A stretch of 64,000 nt of DNA from Halobaculum magnesiiphilum (GTDB lineage Archaea > Halobacteriota > Halobacteria > Halobacteriales > Haloferacaceae), in the NCBI RefSeq assembly GCF_019823105.1, contig NZ_CP081958.1:1798001-1862000 (forward strand), given 5' to 3'. The notes below the pieces were generated by a model that was not told the origin of the DNA, did no database searches, and saw nothing but the letters and a program-made list of their open reading frames with translations. Position numbers and translations under genes: made by a program. Positions 43,839 through 51,959 of this stretch are shown one piece after another; the stretch's first letter is position 1; each line of letters opens with the position of its first letter.

Positions 43839-45509
43839 CTACTGATAGCGACCGCGCCCCTCGACGCCGCGGAGCCGCTCCAGCACCGCCGGCTCGCCGA
43901 CCGCGCGGTAGCCGTCCTCGACGGCCGCCACGAGCGTGTCGGGGTCGCTCGCGGTGCCCTCGATCGACTGCTCGAACACGTGCAGGTCCATCGCGTAGTC
44001 CTCGACGTGGTCGGAACTGAAGCCGAGGCCGAAGTCGATGCAAAACAGCCGGCCGTCCTCGGGCGCGTCGCCTCGCCCGACCCGGACGTTGCGCGTCGTC
44101 GGGTCGCCGTGGACGATCCCGGCGTCGTGGAGCCGCGCGAGGTGCTCGCCGACCGTCCGGGCGCGGTCGGCCGTCAGCGCCGCCGCCAGGTCGCACTCGC
44201 CGACGAACTGCATCGCGAGCGTCGCCGCCGGCACGTCCACGTCGCGTACGAGCGGCGTCGGCACGCCGGCCTCGCGGGCGCCCGCGAGCAGCCGCGCCTC
44301 CGCAACCGTGCGGTCACGCCGTAGCGTCGCGTCCAACTCGGGATGGCGGTATCCCTTCGGGAGCCGCCGCTTCACGACCTCGTCGCCGCGGACCTCGACG
44401 GTCGCCTCCGCGCCGCGGAGGTCGGCGGCGTCGCGGTCGTCCGCTCCGTCGTCCCCCGGACCGGCCGCGCCCGCACCGGCCGCGGTCGGCACGCGCGCGA
44501 CCGACTCGCCCGAGCGCCACGTCACGGGCACCTCGTCGGGACGGAAGTCGGGGTCGATCGCCGAGTCGGCCACGGCGACGGTGTCGCCGGCGGCGGCCAT
44601 CTTCGCGCCGAGCACCGCGATCATCCCGGCGTTGTCCCGGAGGAACCGCGGCTCGGGCGCGTGAAAGTCGGCGCCGCGCTCGGCGCACATCTCCGCGAGC
44701 ATCTCACGGAGCCGCGCGTTCTGGCCGACGCCGCCGCCCAGCACCAGCTCGTCGGTGCCCGTCAGCGACAGCGCCCGCTCGCTCACCTCGGTGAGCATGG
44801 CGAAGACGTGCTCCTGCAGCGAGAAACACACGTCCTCGACGGGGACGCCGTCGTCGTAGGCGGCCTTCGCGGCGGACATGATCCCAGAGAACGAGAAGTC
44901 CATCCCCTTGACGACGTAGGGGAGCTCGACGAACTCCCCGTCTCTCGCGTGGTCCTCGATCTTCGGGCCGCCGGGGTGGCTCCAGCCGACGTGGCGGGTG
45001 AACTTGTCGAGGGCGTTGCCGACGCCGGTGTCCATCGTCTCGCCGAGCACCCGGTAGCGGCCGTCGTGAAAGCCCAGCAGGTGGGCGTTCGCGCCCGAGG
45101 CGTTCAGGCAGACGGGGGAGTCGAAGCCCGCGCGGTGGCGGCCGATCTCCAGGTGCGCCACCATGTGGTTGACGCCGACCAGCGGCACGTCGAGCGTCCG
45201 CGCCAGCGATCTGGCCGCGGTGGCGACGATGCGTAGGCACGGGCCGAGCCCGGGGCCGCGGGAGAAGGCGACGGCGTCGACGGGCGGTTCGTCGCCCCCG
45301 CTGTCGTCGTACTCCTCGCGGGCGTGCTCCAGCGCCGTCCCGATCACGCGCGGGATCGCATCGCCCATGTGCTCGGCGGCCTCGCGCGGGTGAATGCCGC
45401 CGCTGTCGGGTTCGTAGGCGTCGGACTCGATGAAAACGGAGTCGGTCTCGGCGTCGAACACCGCGGCGCTGGCGCACCAGGCCGTGCCCTCGACGCCGAG
45501 GACGCGCAT
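43839..45509 (-). CDS. kae1-bud32: Bifunctional Kae1-Bud32 tRNA threonylcarbamoyltransferase/kinase
   Basis: A 556-residue fusion of two KEOPS subunits needed for t6A37 in tRNAs reading ANN codons. Kae1 (1-325): MRVLGVEGTAWCASA, metal-binding HMVAHLEIGRH (near 115) and VLGGGVGQNARLREML (near 255). Bud32 (about 375-556): a small protein kinase/ATPase with GIVHGDPTTRNVRVG (catalytic loop) and FCIDFGLGFSS. The fusion is common in euryarchaea. A Gly/Ala/Asp-rich linker joins the halves. It follows rps24e by six bases. Confidence 0.97.
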   Translation of the reverse strand: MRVLGVEGTAWCASAAVFDAETDSVFIESDAYEPDSGGIHPREAAEHMGDAIPRVIGTALEHAREEYDDSGGDEPPVDAVAFSRGPGLGPCLRIVATAARSLARTLDVPLVGVNHMVAHLEIGRHRAGFDSPVCLNASGANAHLLGFHDGRYRVLGETMDTGVGNALDKFTRHVGWSHPGGPKIEDHARDGEFVELPYVVKGMDFSFSGIMSAAKAAYDDGVPVEDVCFSLQEHVFAMLTEVSERALSLTGTDELVLGGGVGQNARLREMLAEMCAERGADFHAPEPRFLRDNAGMIAVLGAKMAAAGDTVAVADSAIDPDFRPDEVPVTWRSGESVARVPTAAGAGAAGPGDDGADDRDAADLRGAEATVEVRGDEVVKRRLPKGYRHPELDATLRRDRTVAEARLLAGAREAGVPTPLVRDVDVPAATLAMQFVGECDLAAALTADRARTVGEHLARLHDAGIVHGDPTTRNVRVGRGDAPEDGRLFCIDFGLGFSSDHVEDYAMDLHVFEQSIEGTASDPDTLVAAVEDGYRAVGEPAVLERLRGVEGRGRYQ

Positions 45510-45515
45510 CCGGCG

Positions 45516-45824
45516 TTAGGCTTCCTCTGCCTCGGCGTCCTCGTCGCCGGCGATGGCGTTCCGCTCGAGGACGTAGTCCTGCTCCACGTCGGCGGCGTGC
45601 TCGGCCGACTCGTACACCTTCGCGTAGCCGACGGTCTTGCGCATGCCGAACTTGGTGTCGAGCTCCTGGATGACGACCTCGTCGGAGCCCTTGTCGATCT
45701 TGGCGGCCAGCGAGTCGCGGACCTGCAGTCGCGCGGGCGTTGCCTCGTCGTGTCGCACCTCGAACCGGACGTCCGTCCGGTGGAGCATGGGGTTCTCCTC
45801 CTCGGAGATGATGTCGATGTCCAT
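45516..45824 (-). CDS. rps24e: 30S ribosomal protein S24e
   Basis: A 102-residue protein beginning MDIDIISEEENPMLHRTDV with the family core FEVRHDEATPARLQVRDSLAAKI and GMRKTVGYAKVYES. It sits at the start of the rps24e-kae1 unit; a T-rich box (CCTTTTCC) about 35-45 bases upstream may be its promoter. In other haloarchaea rps27ae usually lies between these two genes; it is not present in the six-base spacer here. Confidence 0.95.
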   Translation of the reverse strand: MDIDIISEEENPMLHRTDVRFEVRHDEATPARLQVRDSLAAKIDKGSDEVVIQELDTKFGMRKTVGYAKVYESAEHAADVEQDYVLERNAIAGDEDAEAEEA

Positions 45825-45924
45825 GGTTCAGTTGTCAGTGAGTGCGCCCGAGAGGCGGAAAAGGATTTCGAAGGGGCTGTACCCCGATTCAGCGGCCGCG
45901 AACGGACCGTCGGTGCGTGATCGG

Positions 45925-46464
45925 CTAGCTGTCGAGACCCAGCGCCGCGAGCGCCGCCGCGGCGTCGCCGTCGAGTTTCCCCAGCAGGTCGCGCGCCTCA
46001 CGCTTCGAATCCGGGGTCACGTCCACGAGCACCATCCCCTCGTCGGGCTGGCCGTAGACGACGCTCGCGCCCTCGGGGGCCGCGACGATCGCGGGCACCG
46101 TCGCGAGGTCCTCCTCGCCGGCGACGTGGATCACGACCGGGTCGTCGCTCGCGAGCGCCTCGACCAGCGCCGAGAGCAGGTCGCGCGAGAGCGTCGCCGG
46201 CGCGTTCTCCACCTCGATCCGGCGGTTCTCGCCGTCGAGGACGGCGGCGATCTCCTCGCCGACGGCCTCGCGCTTCGTCTTCCCGTCGATCACCGCCACG
46301 TCGGGGTCGCGGCCGGCGACGCGGAGGTGGTAGGTAACGACGTCGCCGACGGCGACGATCGGGTCGCCGGTGGCCGAAAGCAGTTGCTCGGTGTCGGTGT
46401 AGACGGGGCCCATGGGCTCTTTGAACGCGCCGCGGAGGTCGTCGGGGAGCGTGAGAAGGGTCAT
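45925..46464 (-). CDS. GTP-dependent dephospho-CoA kinase family (DUF359)
   Basis: A 179-residue DUF359 protein. This family includes the archaeal GTP-dependent dephospho-CoA kinase, which completes coenzyme A synthesis. Features: MGPVYTDTEQLL, IVAVGDVVTYHLRVAGRDPDVAVIDGKTKREAV (about 37-70) and ATVPAIVAAPEGASVVYGQPDEGMVLV. It lies between spt4 and rps24e in a conserved transcription-translation gene block. Both the fold assignment and the function rest on family similarity. Confidence 0.85.
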   Translation of the reverse strand: MTLLTLPDDLRGAFKEPMGPVYTDTEQLLSATGDPIVAVGDVVTYHLRVAGRDPDVAVIDGKTKREAVGEEIAAVLDGENRRIEVENAPATLSRDLLSALVEALASDDPVVIHVAGEEDLATVPAIVAAPEGASVVYGQPDEGMVLVDVTPDSKREARDLLGKLDGDAAAALAALGLDS

Positions 46465-46489
46465 TCGGGTCGGCGGCCGAGTCGGGCGG

Positions 46490-46687
46490 TCACCGGACCT
46501 TCAGCGCGTAGCTGCCCGGCTCGCTCACGTTCATCTCCGGGGCGATCTCGGAGTCCTCGGGGTGAGTGATGATGACGTAGCCGGCCCAGTCCTCCGTCAG
46601 CGAGGAGGAGCCGCAGTTCTCGCACGTCTGGGCGTCGGGATTATTGACGAAGTGACACTCGCGACAGGCGAGGCGGTCCTCGGCCAT
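46490..46687 (-). CDS. spt4: Transcription elongation factor Spt4 (RpoE2)
   Basis: A 65-residue zinc protein that pairs with Spt5 to clamp RNA polymerase. Zinc ligands are C8, C11, C22 and C25 (LACRECH and CENCGSS). The body WAGYVIITHPEDSEIAPEM is the family pattern. The start overlaps the stop of rpo7 by one base (TGATG), which couples their translation. Confidence 0.95.
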   Translation of the reverse strand: MAEDRLACRECHFVNNPDAQTCENCGSSSLTEDWAGYVIITHPEDSEIAPEMNVSEPGSYALKVR

Positions 46688-47265
46688 CAGTTACCCTCCG
46701 CGGGCGCCCCCTCGGCGCGACGCCGAACGTCGGCCTCCAGCCACTCGTGTTTGCCGAGGCCGGGCTGTTTGGCGGTGAGGCCGATCTTCGAGTCGCGCGG
46801 GTTGCGCTCGTCGATCGACTTCGTGACGACGCGGACGCGCACGGAGTCGTCGACGCCGAGCGTCCGGTCGGACTCCGTCGAGGCGAGCTGCTGGTTCTCG
46901 CCGTCGTACGCGAGGTACTCGTCGGAGATCTGCGAGACGTGCAGCAGGCCGTCCACGGGGCCGATGCCGACGAAGGCGCCGAACTCGACGACCTCGACGA
47001 CGTTGCCGTCGACGACCTCCTGCATGTCCGGATCGAAGGTCACGGCGTCGAACTCCGCCTGGTAGTAGACGCCCGGTCTGTTCGGGAGGACGGCGCCGTC
47101 GCCGATGTCGTGGACCTCGGTGACGCTGACAACGCTGCCGACGTCCTCGTCCATGCGTCCCTCCAACTTGTCCTGCAAGAGCTTGCGGACGCGGTCGCGG
47201 CTCACGTCCGCCAGGTGCTCCGGCGGGACCTCGACCGTGTCCTTGAGTCGTACCCGTTTGTACAT
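46687..47265 (-). CDS. rpo7: RNA polymerase subunit Rpo7 (RpoE1)
   Basis: A 192-residue stalk subunit. The N-terminal tip domain (MYKRVRLKDTVEVPPEHL and GDGAVLPNRPGVYYQAEFDA) is followed by an S1 RNA-binding domain (VVDGNVVEVVEFGAFVGIGPVDGLLHVSQI, about 84-113). It pairs with Rpo4 to bind emerging RNA. It follows the PIN-domain gene by two bases and overlaps spt4 by one, an archaeal arrangement. Confidence 0.97.
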   Translation of the reverse strand: MYKRVRLKDTVEVPPEHLADVSRDRVRKLLQDKLEGRMDEDVGSVVSVTEVHDIGDGAVLPNRPGVYYQAEFDAVTFDPDMQEVVDGNVVEVVEFGAFVGIGPVDGLLHVSQISDEYLAYDGENQQLASTESDRTLGVDDSVRVRVVTKSIDERNPRDSKIGLTAKQPGLGKHEWLEADVRRRAEGAPAEGN

Positions 47266-47266
47266 G

Positions 47267-47644
47267 CTAAGGTTGTGTTATCGCGAGTGTGTTCGCGCCC
47301 CTTAAACCGATTACGCGTACGCCCCGAGCGAGGAGGCGCTCGCGCAGGGGGCGGTCGTTCGTGACGACGTAGCCGTCGAAGTCCTCGCCCGAGGCGAGTT
47401 CGACGACCGCGTCGTCGGCGTACTGCTGTGCCGTCTCGATCACTCGACACCGCTCGGCGAGGTCGCGGCCGACCGACGCGGCGGTGGCCTCCTCGCCGGC
47501 GCCCGCCGCGAGCGTTTCCAGCTCGGCGACGACCGCCTCCGGGGTGACGAGCTCGGGGTCGTCCACGAGCCGGTCGAGCTCCTCGAACACGCGAACGCCG
47601 CACTCGACCGGCATCATGAGCGCGTTCGTGTCGAGGACGACCAT
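47267..47644 (-). CDS. PIN-domain nuclease, FCF1/Utp24-like
   Basis: A protein of 125 residues. PIN acidic residues: VVLDTNALMMPVE (Asp near 4), EAVVAELETL (Glu near 45) and VTNDRPLRERLLARGVRVIGL (Asp near 97). Archaeal Fcf1/Utp24-like and Nob1-like PIN proteins cut pre-rRNA. It sits between eif2g and rpo7, not beside an antitoxin, so it is a housekeeping nuclease rather than a toxin. The start is ATG at 47644. Confidence 0.85.
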   Translation of the reverse strand: MVVLDTNALMMPVECGVRVFEELDRLVDDPELVTPEAVVAELETLAAGAGEEATAASVGRDLAERCRVIETAQQYADDAVVELASGEDFDGYVVTNDRPLRERLLARGVRVIGLRGANTLAITQP

Positions 47645-47658
47645 CGTCACCGGCCCCG

Positions 47659-48888
47659 TTACTCCGTGAGGGTCCCGACGCCGATGAGGCGCCAGCGGGC
47701 GCCCATCCGACGGTTGATCGCGATCTTCGCGCCCTCCTCGGCGCAGACGGGTCGCTTGAGGTTGACCTCGCACTCGCCCGTCCGGGCGCTGGTCACCGCG
47801 CCGACCGTGGTGGCGGTGCCGACGGTGAGCATCAGCGGCTCGCCGGTGGAGATCTCCTCGACGGCGCCCTCGCCCACGACGCGGTCGAGCAGCTCGACCT
47901 CCATCTCGAAGGCGTTGCGCGTCGGCGGGAGCGTTCCTGGCTCGCCGGCGACCTGGCCCGCGAGCGCGTCGCCCTTCGTCAGGCTGGGGTCCAGTCCGGT
48001 GCCGACGCCGAGCAGGCCGCCCGGGCCGACCGTCTCTTGGGACTGCCCGCCCGCCTGCAGCGAGCGAACGGAGGTCTCGATCGAGTGGTACTCCGAGGAG
48101 CCGCCCTCCTCGACCTCGCGGCCGGGACGGAGCTCGATCTCGTCGTCGACCTCCAGGGTGCCCTGCGCGAGCGACCCGCCGATGACGCCGCCCAGCAGGT
48201 CCTCGGCCTTCGTGCCGGGGCGGTTGATGTCGAACGAGCGGGCGGTGTACATCCGCGCCGAGAGCGACTCGTCGCGCTCGGGCGTCGGAATGTGCTCCTC
48301 CAGCGCCGAGATGACCAGGTCCACGTTGACGCCCTGCTGGGCGCTGACGGGGACGATCGGCGCGTCCTCGGCGACGGTGCCCTCGACGAACTCCACGATC
48401 TGTTCGTAGTTCTCGCGGGCGCGCTCGTCGTCGACGAGGTCGACCTTGTTCTGGGCGATGACGATGTTCTCGATGCCGATGATGTCCAGCGCCATCAGGT
48501 GCTCCTCGGTTTGCGCCTGCGGCACGTCCTCGGTGGCGCTCACCACCAGCACCGCGCCGTCCATGATCGACGCTCCGGAGAGCATCGTCGCCATCAGCGT
48601 CTCGTGGCCCGGGGCGTCGACGAACGAGACCGTCCGCAGGGTCTCGGTGTCGACGCCGTGCTCCGGGCACGTCTCCTCGACGGTGTAACACTCGGGCTCG
48701 GCACAGTCCGGGCATCGACGCAGCGTCGCGTCGGCGTAGCCCAGACGGATGGAGATCCCGCGCTTCATCTCCTCGCTGTGCTGGTCGGTCCAGTCGCCCG
48801 ACAACGCTTGCACTAGCGTCGTCTTTCCGTGGTCGACGTGACCGACGAGTCCGATGTTCACCTCCGGTTGTGTTTGCTCCGTCACCAT
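47659..48888 (-). CDS. eif2g: Translation initiation factor aIF2 gamma subunit
   Basis: A 409-residue GTPase that brings Met-tRNAi to the ribosome. G1 [15 protein letters not shown] (near 15-28), switch 1 GISIRLGY, a zinc knuckle [20 protein letters not shown] (near 57-76), G3 DAPGHETLM and G4 AQNKVDLV are present, with domains 2 and 3 following. It leads a run of seven minus-strand genes for transcription, translation and t6A. A TATA-like box lies 43-52 bases upstream. Confidence 0.97.
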   Translation of the reverse strand: MVTEQTQPEVNIGLVGHVDHGKTTLVQALSGDWTDQHSEEMKRGISIRLGYADATLRRCPDCAEPECYTVEETCPEHGVDTETLRTVSFVDAPGHETLMATMLSGASIMDGAVLVVSATEDVPQAQTEEHLMALDIIGIENIVIAQNKVDLVDDERARENYEQIVEFVEGTVAEDAPIVPVSAQQGVNVDLVISALEEHIPTPERDESLSARMYTARSFDINRPGTKAEDLLGGVIGGSLAQGTLEVDDEIELRPGREVEEGGSSEYHSIETSVRSLQAGGQSQETVGPGGLLGVGTGLDPSLTKGDALAGQVAGEPGTLPPTRNAFEMEVELLDRVVGEGAVEEISTGEPLMLTVGTATTVGAVTSARTGECEVNLKRPVCAEEGAKIAINRRMGARWRLIGVGTLTE

Positions 48889-48930
48889 GGGCCTCCGAGA
48901 GTAATCTCGTTGGAACTTCGCCGCGTGCGA

Positions 48931-48940
48931 CTGATAAAGG
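48931..48940 (-). promoter_or_regulatory. Promoter element of eif2g operon
   Basis: CCTTTATCAG on the minus strand, 43-52 bases before the eif2g ATG, would give a leader of roughly 15-25 bases. The 770-bp gap from 48889 to 49658 holds this, the copy 3 element and the nog1 promoter, with no supported gene. Confidence 0.55.
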
Positions 48941-49108
48941 TGCTGTTACGGGGGCGGGTAGAATCGTGTGCGTGTCTCTGTGTTTCACGGTGATCTGGCC
49001 CGCGTCGTCGTCGTTGTGATCGGGTGGGTCCCGCGTGTGTTCGATCTGTCGTCTCTGTGGTTATCGGCGACGGATCGGTCGTTGTCGGTGAGAACCTGAA
49101 GCGACCGC

Positions 49109-49384
49109 GAAAGCCCCCGGTTCGCTCGCGGGCTGCGGCTCGCTGCGCGCTTCGCTCACGCCTTCGGCGTTCGCTCCAGTGCTTACTTCGCCTCGCTCCC
49201 CGAGCGAACCGGCCCCTTTCAGTCCCACCCACCGCGCCCGCACCGCGCCTCACTTACGTCGGAGCAAGCTCCGACGAACTCACGTTCACTCCGTTCACGT
49301 GAGCCTCCCCAACCGCCTCGCTCGCTGACGCTCGCTCGCCCCTCGCACGCTTCCGCCGCGGACGCAGCCGCGGCGGCGCGCGCC
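49109..49384 (+). repeat. Dispersed hairpin element, copy 3
   Basis: The element begins GAAAGCCC, then has a 12-base arm (49117-49128) perfectly complementary to 49201-49212, followed by CCCCTTTCAGTCCCACCC. A middle stem GTCGGAGC/GCTCCGAC lies near 49258-49275. The terminal 9-bp stem is CCGCCGCGG (49353-49361) and CCGCGGCGG (49368-49376), with the tail CGCGCGCC. It lies between eif2g (minus) and nog1 (plus). Arms differ from copies 2 and 4, but the boxes are the same. Confidence 0.85.
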
Positions 49385-49620
49385 AACCGCTGGCGGTACA
49401 TGCACACCGTATAACCGGGTCCGACGTTCGGCTCGTCCGAACCACGGGGTGGGACTTCCGGGAACTGTGTCCCCGCGGTGTCGTCGCGATGGCGGTAGCG
49501 GAACCGGGAGCGGGCGCCCCCCGAACCGCCCGTCCGCCCGTGACCGATCCCCGCCGGTAGACCCCCGTCCGAACCACCCACGATCACAGCCGAGAACACG
49601 TAGAAACCCGAACGAACGGG

Positions 49621-49627
49621 CTTATAC
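49621..49627 (+). promoter_or_regulatory. TATA-like box of the NOG1-type GTPase gene
   Basis: CTTATAC lies 32-38 bases before the ATG at 49659. The ten-base sequence CTTATACGCC is identical to that before the phosphate transporter (28331). Confidence 0.6.
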
Positions 49628-49658
49628 GCCGTCACGGACAACGAGGAACCAACTGACT

Positions 49659-50627
49659 ATGACATTCGAAGACCTCCCCACCACCCCCCGCGCGGAGGAA
49701 CTCCTCGACAAGGCGTTCTCCCGCGCGTCCCGGACCGGCCGCGCGAAGGACGGGTGGGACGCCCAGGAGTCGATGCTGATCACCGCCGCGAACATCCTCT
49801 CGGACAACCTCGCCAACGTCTCCACCTCCTGGCCCGACTTCGAGTTCGAGGTCGACCCCTTCTACTACGAACTCGCGGACGCCGTCGTGGACGTCGACGA
49901 ACTCCGGCAGGCGCTCTCGGAGGTGAACTGGGCCTCCCGGCAGATCGACGAGCTCCGCTCGGAGTACCAGGCGAAGATGCGCAAGTCCGGCGTCGAGACC
50001 GCCAGAAAGCACCGCAAGCAGGCGTTCGCCCGGATGGCCGACATCATGGACGAGATCGAGGACGACCTCCTCACGGTCGGGGAGGCCCGCGACGCGCTGA
50101 AGACGCTGCCGGACATCCGCCCCGACGAGCCAGCGATCGTCGTCGCCGGCTACCCCAACGTCGGCAAGTCGTCGTTCGTCAACCACGTCACCCGCGCCTC
50201 CAACGAGATCGCCTCCTACCCGTTCACCACCAAGGCCGTCCAGATCGGCCACTTCGAGCGCGATCGCATCCGCTATCAGATCATCGACACCCCCGGCCTG
50301 CTCGACCGCCCCGAGGAGGACCGCAACGGCATCGAGCGCCAGGCCGTCTCCGCGCTCACCCACCTCGCCGACGCCGTCGTCTTCGTCCTCGACGCCTCCG
50401 GCGACTGCGGCTACCCGCTGGAGTCGCAGCTGGAACTGCTCGCGGAGGTCGAGGATCGGTTCGACGCCCCGGTGCTCGTCGTCTGCAACAAGAGCGACCG
50501 CTCGACGGACGTGGAGGCGGACGCGTACATGAGCGTCGCCGAGAACGACAACGTCGACGCGGTCCTCGACATGGCCGTCGAGGCGGTCGGCTTCGAGCCG
50601 GACCTGCCCTCGCGCGGCGAGAACTGA
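49659..50627 (+). CDS. NOG1-type ribosome-associated GTPase
   Basis: A 322-residue Obg/HflX-superfamily GTPase. A helical N-terminal domain (about 1-155) precedes the G domain: G1 VAGYPNVGKSSFVN (near 163), switch region ASNEIASYPFTTK, G3 DTPGLLDRPEEDRNGIE and G4 CNKSD. This combination is the archaeal Nog1, linked to large-subunit assembly. The zinc or TGS domain of Drg proteins is absent. It is the first gene after copy 3. Confidence 0.93.
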   Translation: MTFEDLPTTPRAEELLDKAFSRASRTGRAKDGWDAQESMLITAANILSDNLANVSTSWPDFEFEVDPFYYELADAVVDVDELRQALSEVNWASRQIDELRSEYQAKMRKSGVETARKHRKQAFARMADIMDEIEDDLLTVGEARDALKTLPDIRPDEPAIVVAGYPNVGKSSFVNHVTRASNEIASYPFTTKAVQIGHFERDRIRYQIIDTPGLLDRPEEDRNGIERQAVSALTHLADAVVFVLDASGDCGYPLESQLELLAEVEDRFDAPVLVVCNKSDRSTDVEADAYMSVAENDNVDAVLDMAVEAVGFEPDLPSRGEN

Positions 50628-50632
50628 ACCCG

Positions 50633-51046
50633 TTACTCCGTCTCCCGCTGCCGGTCCCGTTCGCGGGGGTCGTCGTCGCCGAGTTCGCTCGCCTCGATCC
50701 GGCTGTCGGCGTCGAGCAGTCGGTCGATCCGGCGTTCGAACTCCTCGTCGGAGACCTCGCCGTCGGCGTAGCGGCGCTTCAGGCGCTCGACCGGGTCGTC
50801 CTCGGCGTCCGGCTCCGCCCCGTCGCTCGTGGTCGCGGCGGTCCCGCGCGTCCGGCGCAGCCGGTTCCACCGAACGGCGATCCACAGCAGGAACACCGAC
50901 AGGACCGCGGCCGAGACCCCGGCGGCCGTCGCGGCGGGGACCGCGCCGACGTACCACAGCGCGGCGACGATCAGGATCGTGTCCGCGCCGAACGCGAGGA
51001 ACATGCCCAGCATCGTCCCGGTGACGACGCGCTCGGAGTCGCTCAC
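50633..51046 (-). CDS. SHOCT-domain membrane protein
   Basis: A protein of 137 residues. Two membrane helices (TMLGMFLAFGADTILIVAALWYV and AAGVSAAVLSVFLLWIAVRW) are followed by a SHOCT-like segment DPVERLKRRYADGEVSDEEF and an acidic/basic tail. SHOCT domains are often C-terminal in membrane proteins with unknown binding roles. It is convergent with the GTPase gene. Confidence 0.72.
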   Translation of the reverse strand: MSDSERVVTGTMLGMFLAFGADTILIVAALWYVGAVPAATAAGVSAAVLSVFLLWIAVRWNRLRRTRGTAATTSDGAEPDAEDDPVERLKRRYADGEVSDEEFERRIDRLLDADSRIEASELGDDDPRERDRQRETE

Positions 51047-51114
51047 AGCGTGGTGTCGGCCGGTGAGTCACTTGGTCGTTCCGGGCGTGACGCCGGCCCG
51101 GGGTCGGGTCCGGC

Positions 51115-51849
51115 CTACTCCAGCTCGTACGTCACCGTCACCGACGCCGACACCGTCACCGGGCCGGGGTCGAACGAGGTGGACGCGCCGGCGTCGGCGG
51201 CGGTCTCGTAGACGACCCGGGAGTCGTACGGCGAGACGCCCGCGGAGCCGACCCGCATCGACAGCTCGGTTCCGACCGAGCGGTCGGCGGCGCCGGCGGC
51301 CGTCTCGGCGGTCGAGCGCGCGTCGGTCACGGCGGCCGCGAGCGCCTCCTCGCGTAGCTCCGCGCGGCGCTCGTCGCTCAGCGTGAAGCGGACGTCCTGC
51401 ACCGCGGTGGCGCCGTTGTCGACGGCGAGGTCGACGGCGCTGCCGGCGTCGTCGGGTTCCGTCTCGAACGCGAGCGCGTGGTACGCGCGGTAGCCGACCA
51501 GCTCGCGCTCGTCGCTTCGGTGGTCGTACTCCGGCGACAGCCGGAAGTCGACCGTGCGCACCTCGTAGCCGGCGTCGGTCAGCGCCCCTCGGAGGCGTTC
51601 GACGTCCGCGGCGACCTGCGAGCGGGCCGCGCTGGCGTTGTCGGCGGTCGCCTCGACGGCGACGGTGATCTCGGCGAGGTCGGGCGAGGCGCTCACGGTC
51701 GCGGAGCCGTCGGCGGTGATGCTGTTCACGGCCGTCGCGGTCGCGCCCGTCGCGGCCGGGTCGGCGCTCGGTCCGGTCGTCCCGGCACAGCCCGCGAGCA
51801 CGAGCATGGCCGCGACGAGCAACGCTGGGAGGGTTCTGGTTCGGTTCAC
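51115..51849 (-). CDS. SIMPL-domain lipoprotein
   Basis: A 244-residue SIMPL (DUF541) protein. The signal is Sec-type with a lipobox (LLVAAMLVLAGCAG) rather than twin-arginine. The domain shows ITADGSATVSASPDLAEITVAVEA, AARSQVAADVERLRGALTDAGYEVRT and the (Y)-x-V-T-(Y)-E-L-E end. It is thought to be extracytoplasmic; no activity is known in archaea. GTG at 51849 is the start. A TATA-like region with an adjacent palindrome lies 24-60 bases upstream. Confidence 0.8.
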   Translation of the reverse strand: MNRTRTLPALLVAAMLVLAGCAGTTGPSADPAATGATATAVNSITADGSATVSASPDLAEITVAVEATADNASAARSQVAADVERLRGALTDAGYEVRTVDFRLSPEYDHRSDERELVGYRAYHALAFETEPDDAGSAVDLAVDNGATAVQDVRFTLSDERRAELREEALAAAVTDARSTAETAAGAADRSVGTELSMRVGSAGVSPYDSRVVYETAADAGASTSFDPGPVTVSASVTVTYELE

Positions 51850-51872
51850 GCCCGTGTGGACGCTCGCGCCGA

Positions 51873-51909
51873 CCGTTAAGCTATCTTACACACAAACGTC
51901 CGTTTGTGT
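51873..51909 (-). promoter_or_regulatory. Promoter and putative operator of the SIMPL gene
   Basis: The stretch GATAGCTTAAC (51876-51886) lies about 27-37 bases before the GTG. Just upstream is a perfect 9-bp inverted repeat, ACACAAACG (51890-51898) and CGTTTGTGT (51901-51909), with a two-base centre. The palindrome next to the TATA region suggests a regulator site. Confidence 0.55.
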
Positions 51910-51959
51910 CACGCTTCGTGTCACGCGCCCTTCGTGTCACGCACGCGCTCGTGTCCGCT

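Noticed and set aside
47267..47644. PIN-domain gene as a VapC toxin
   Set aside because: No antitoxin gene flanks it, and it lies in a conserved eif2g-rpo7 block, which points to a housekeeping rRNA-processing role.
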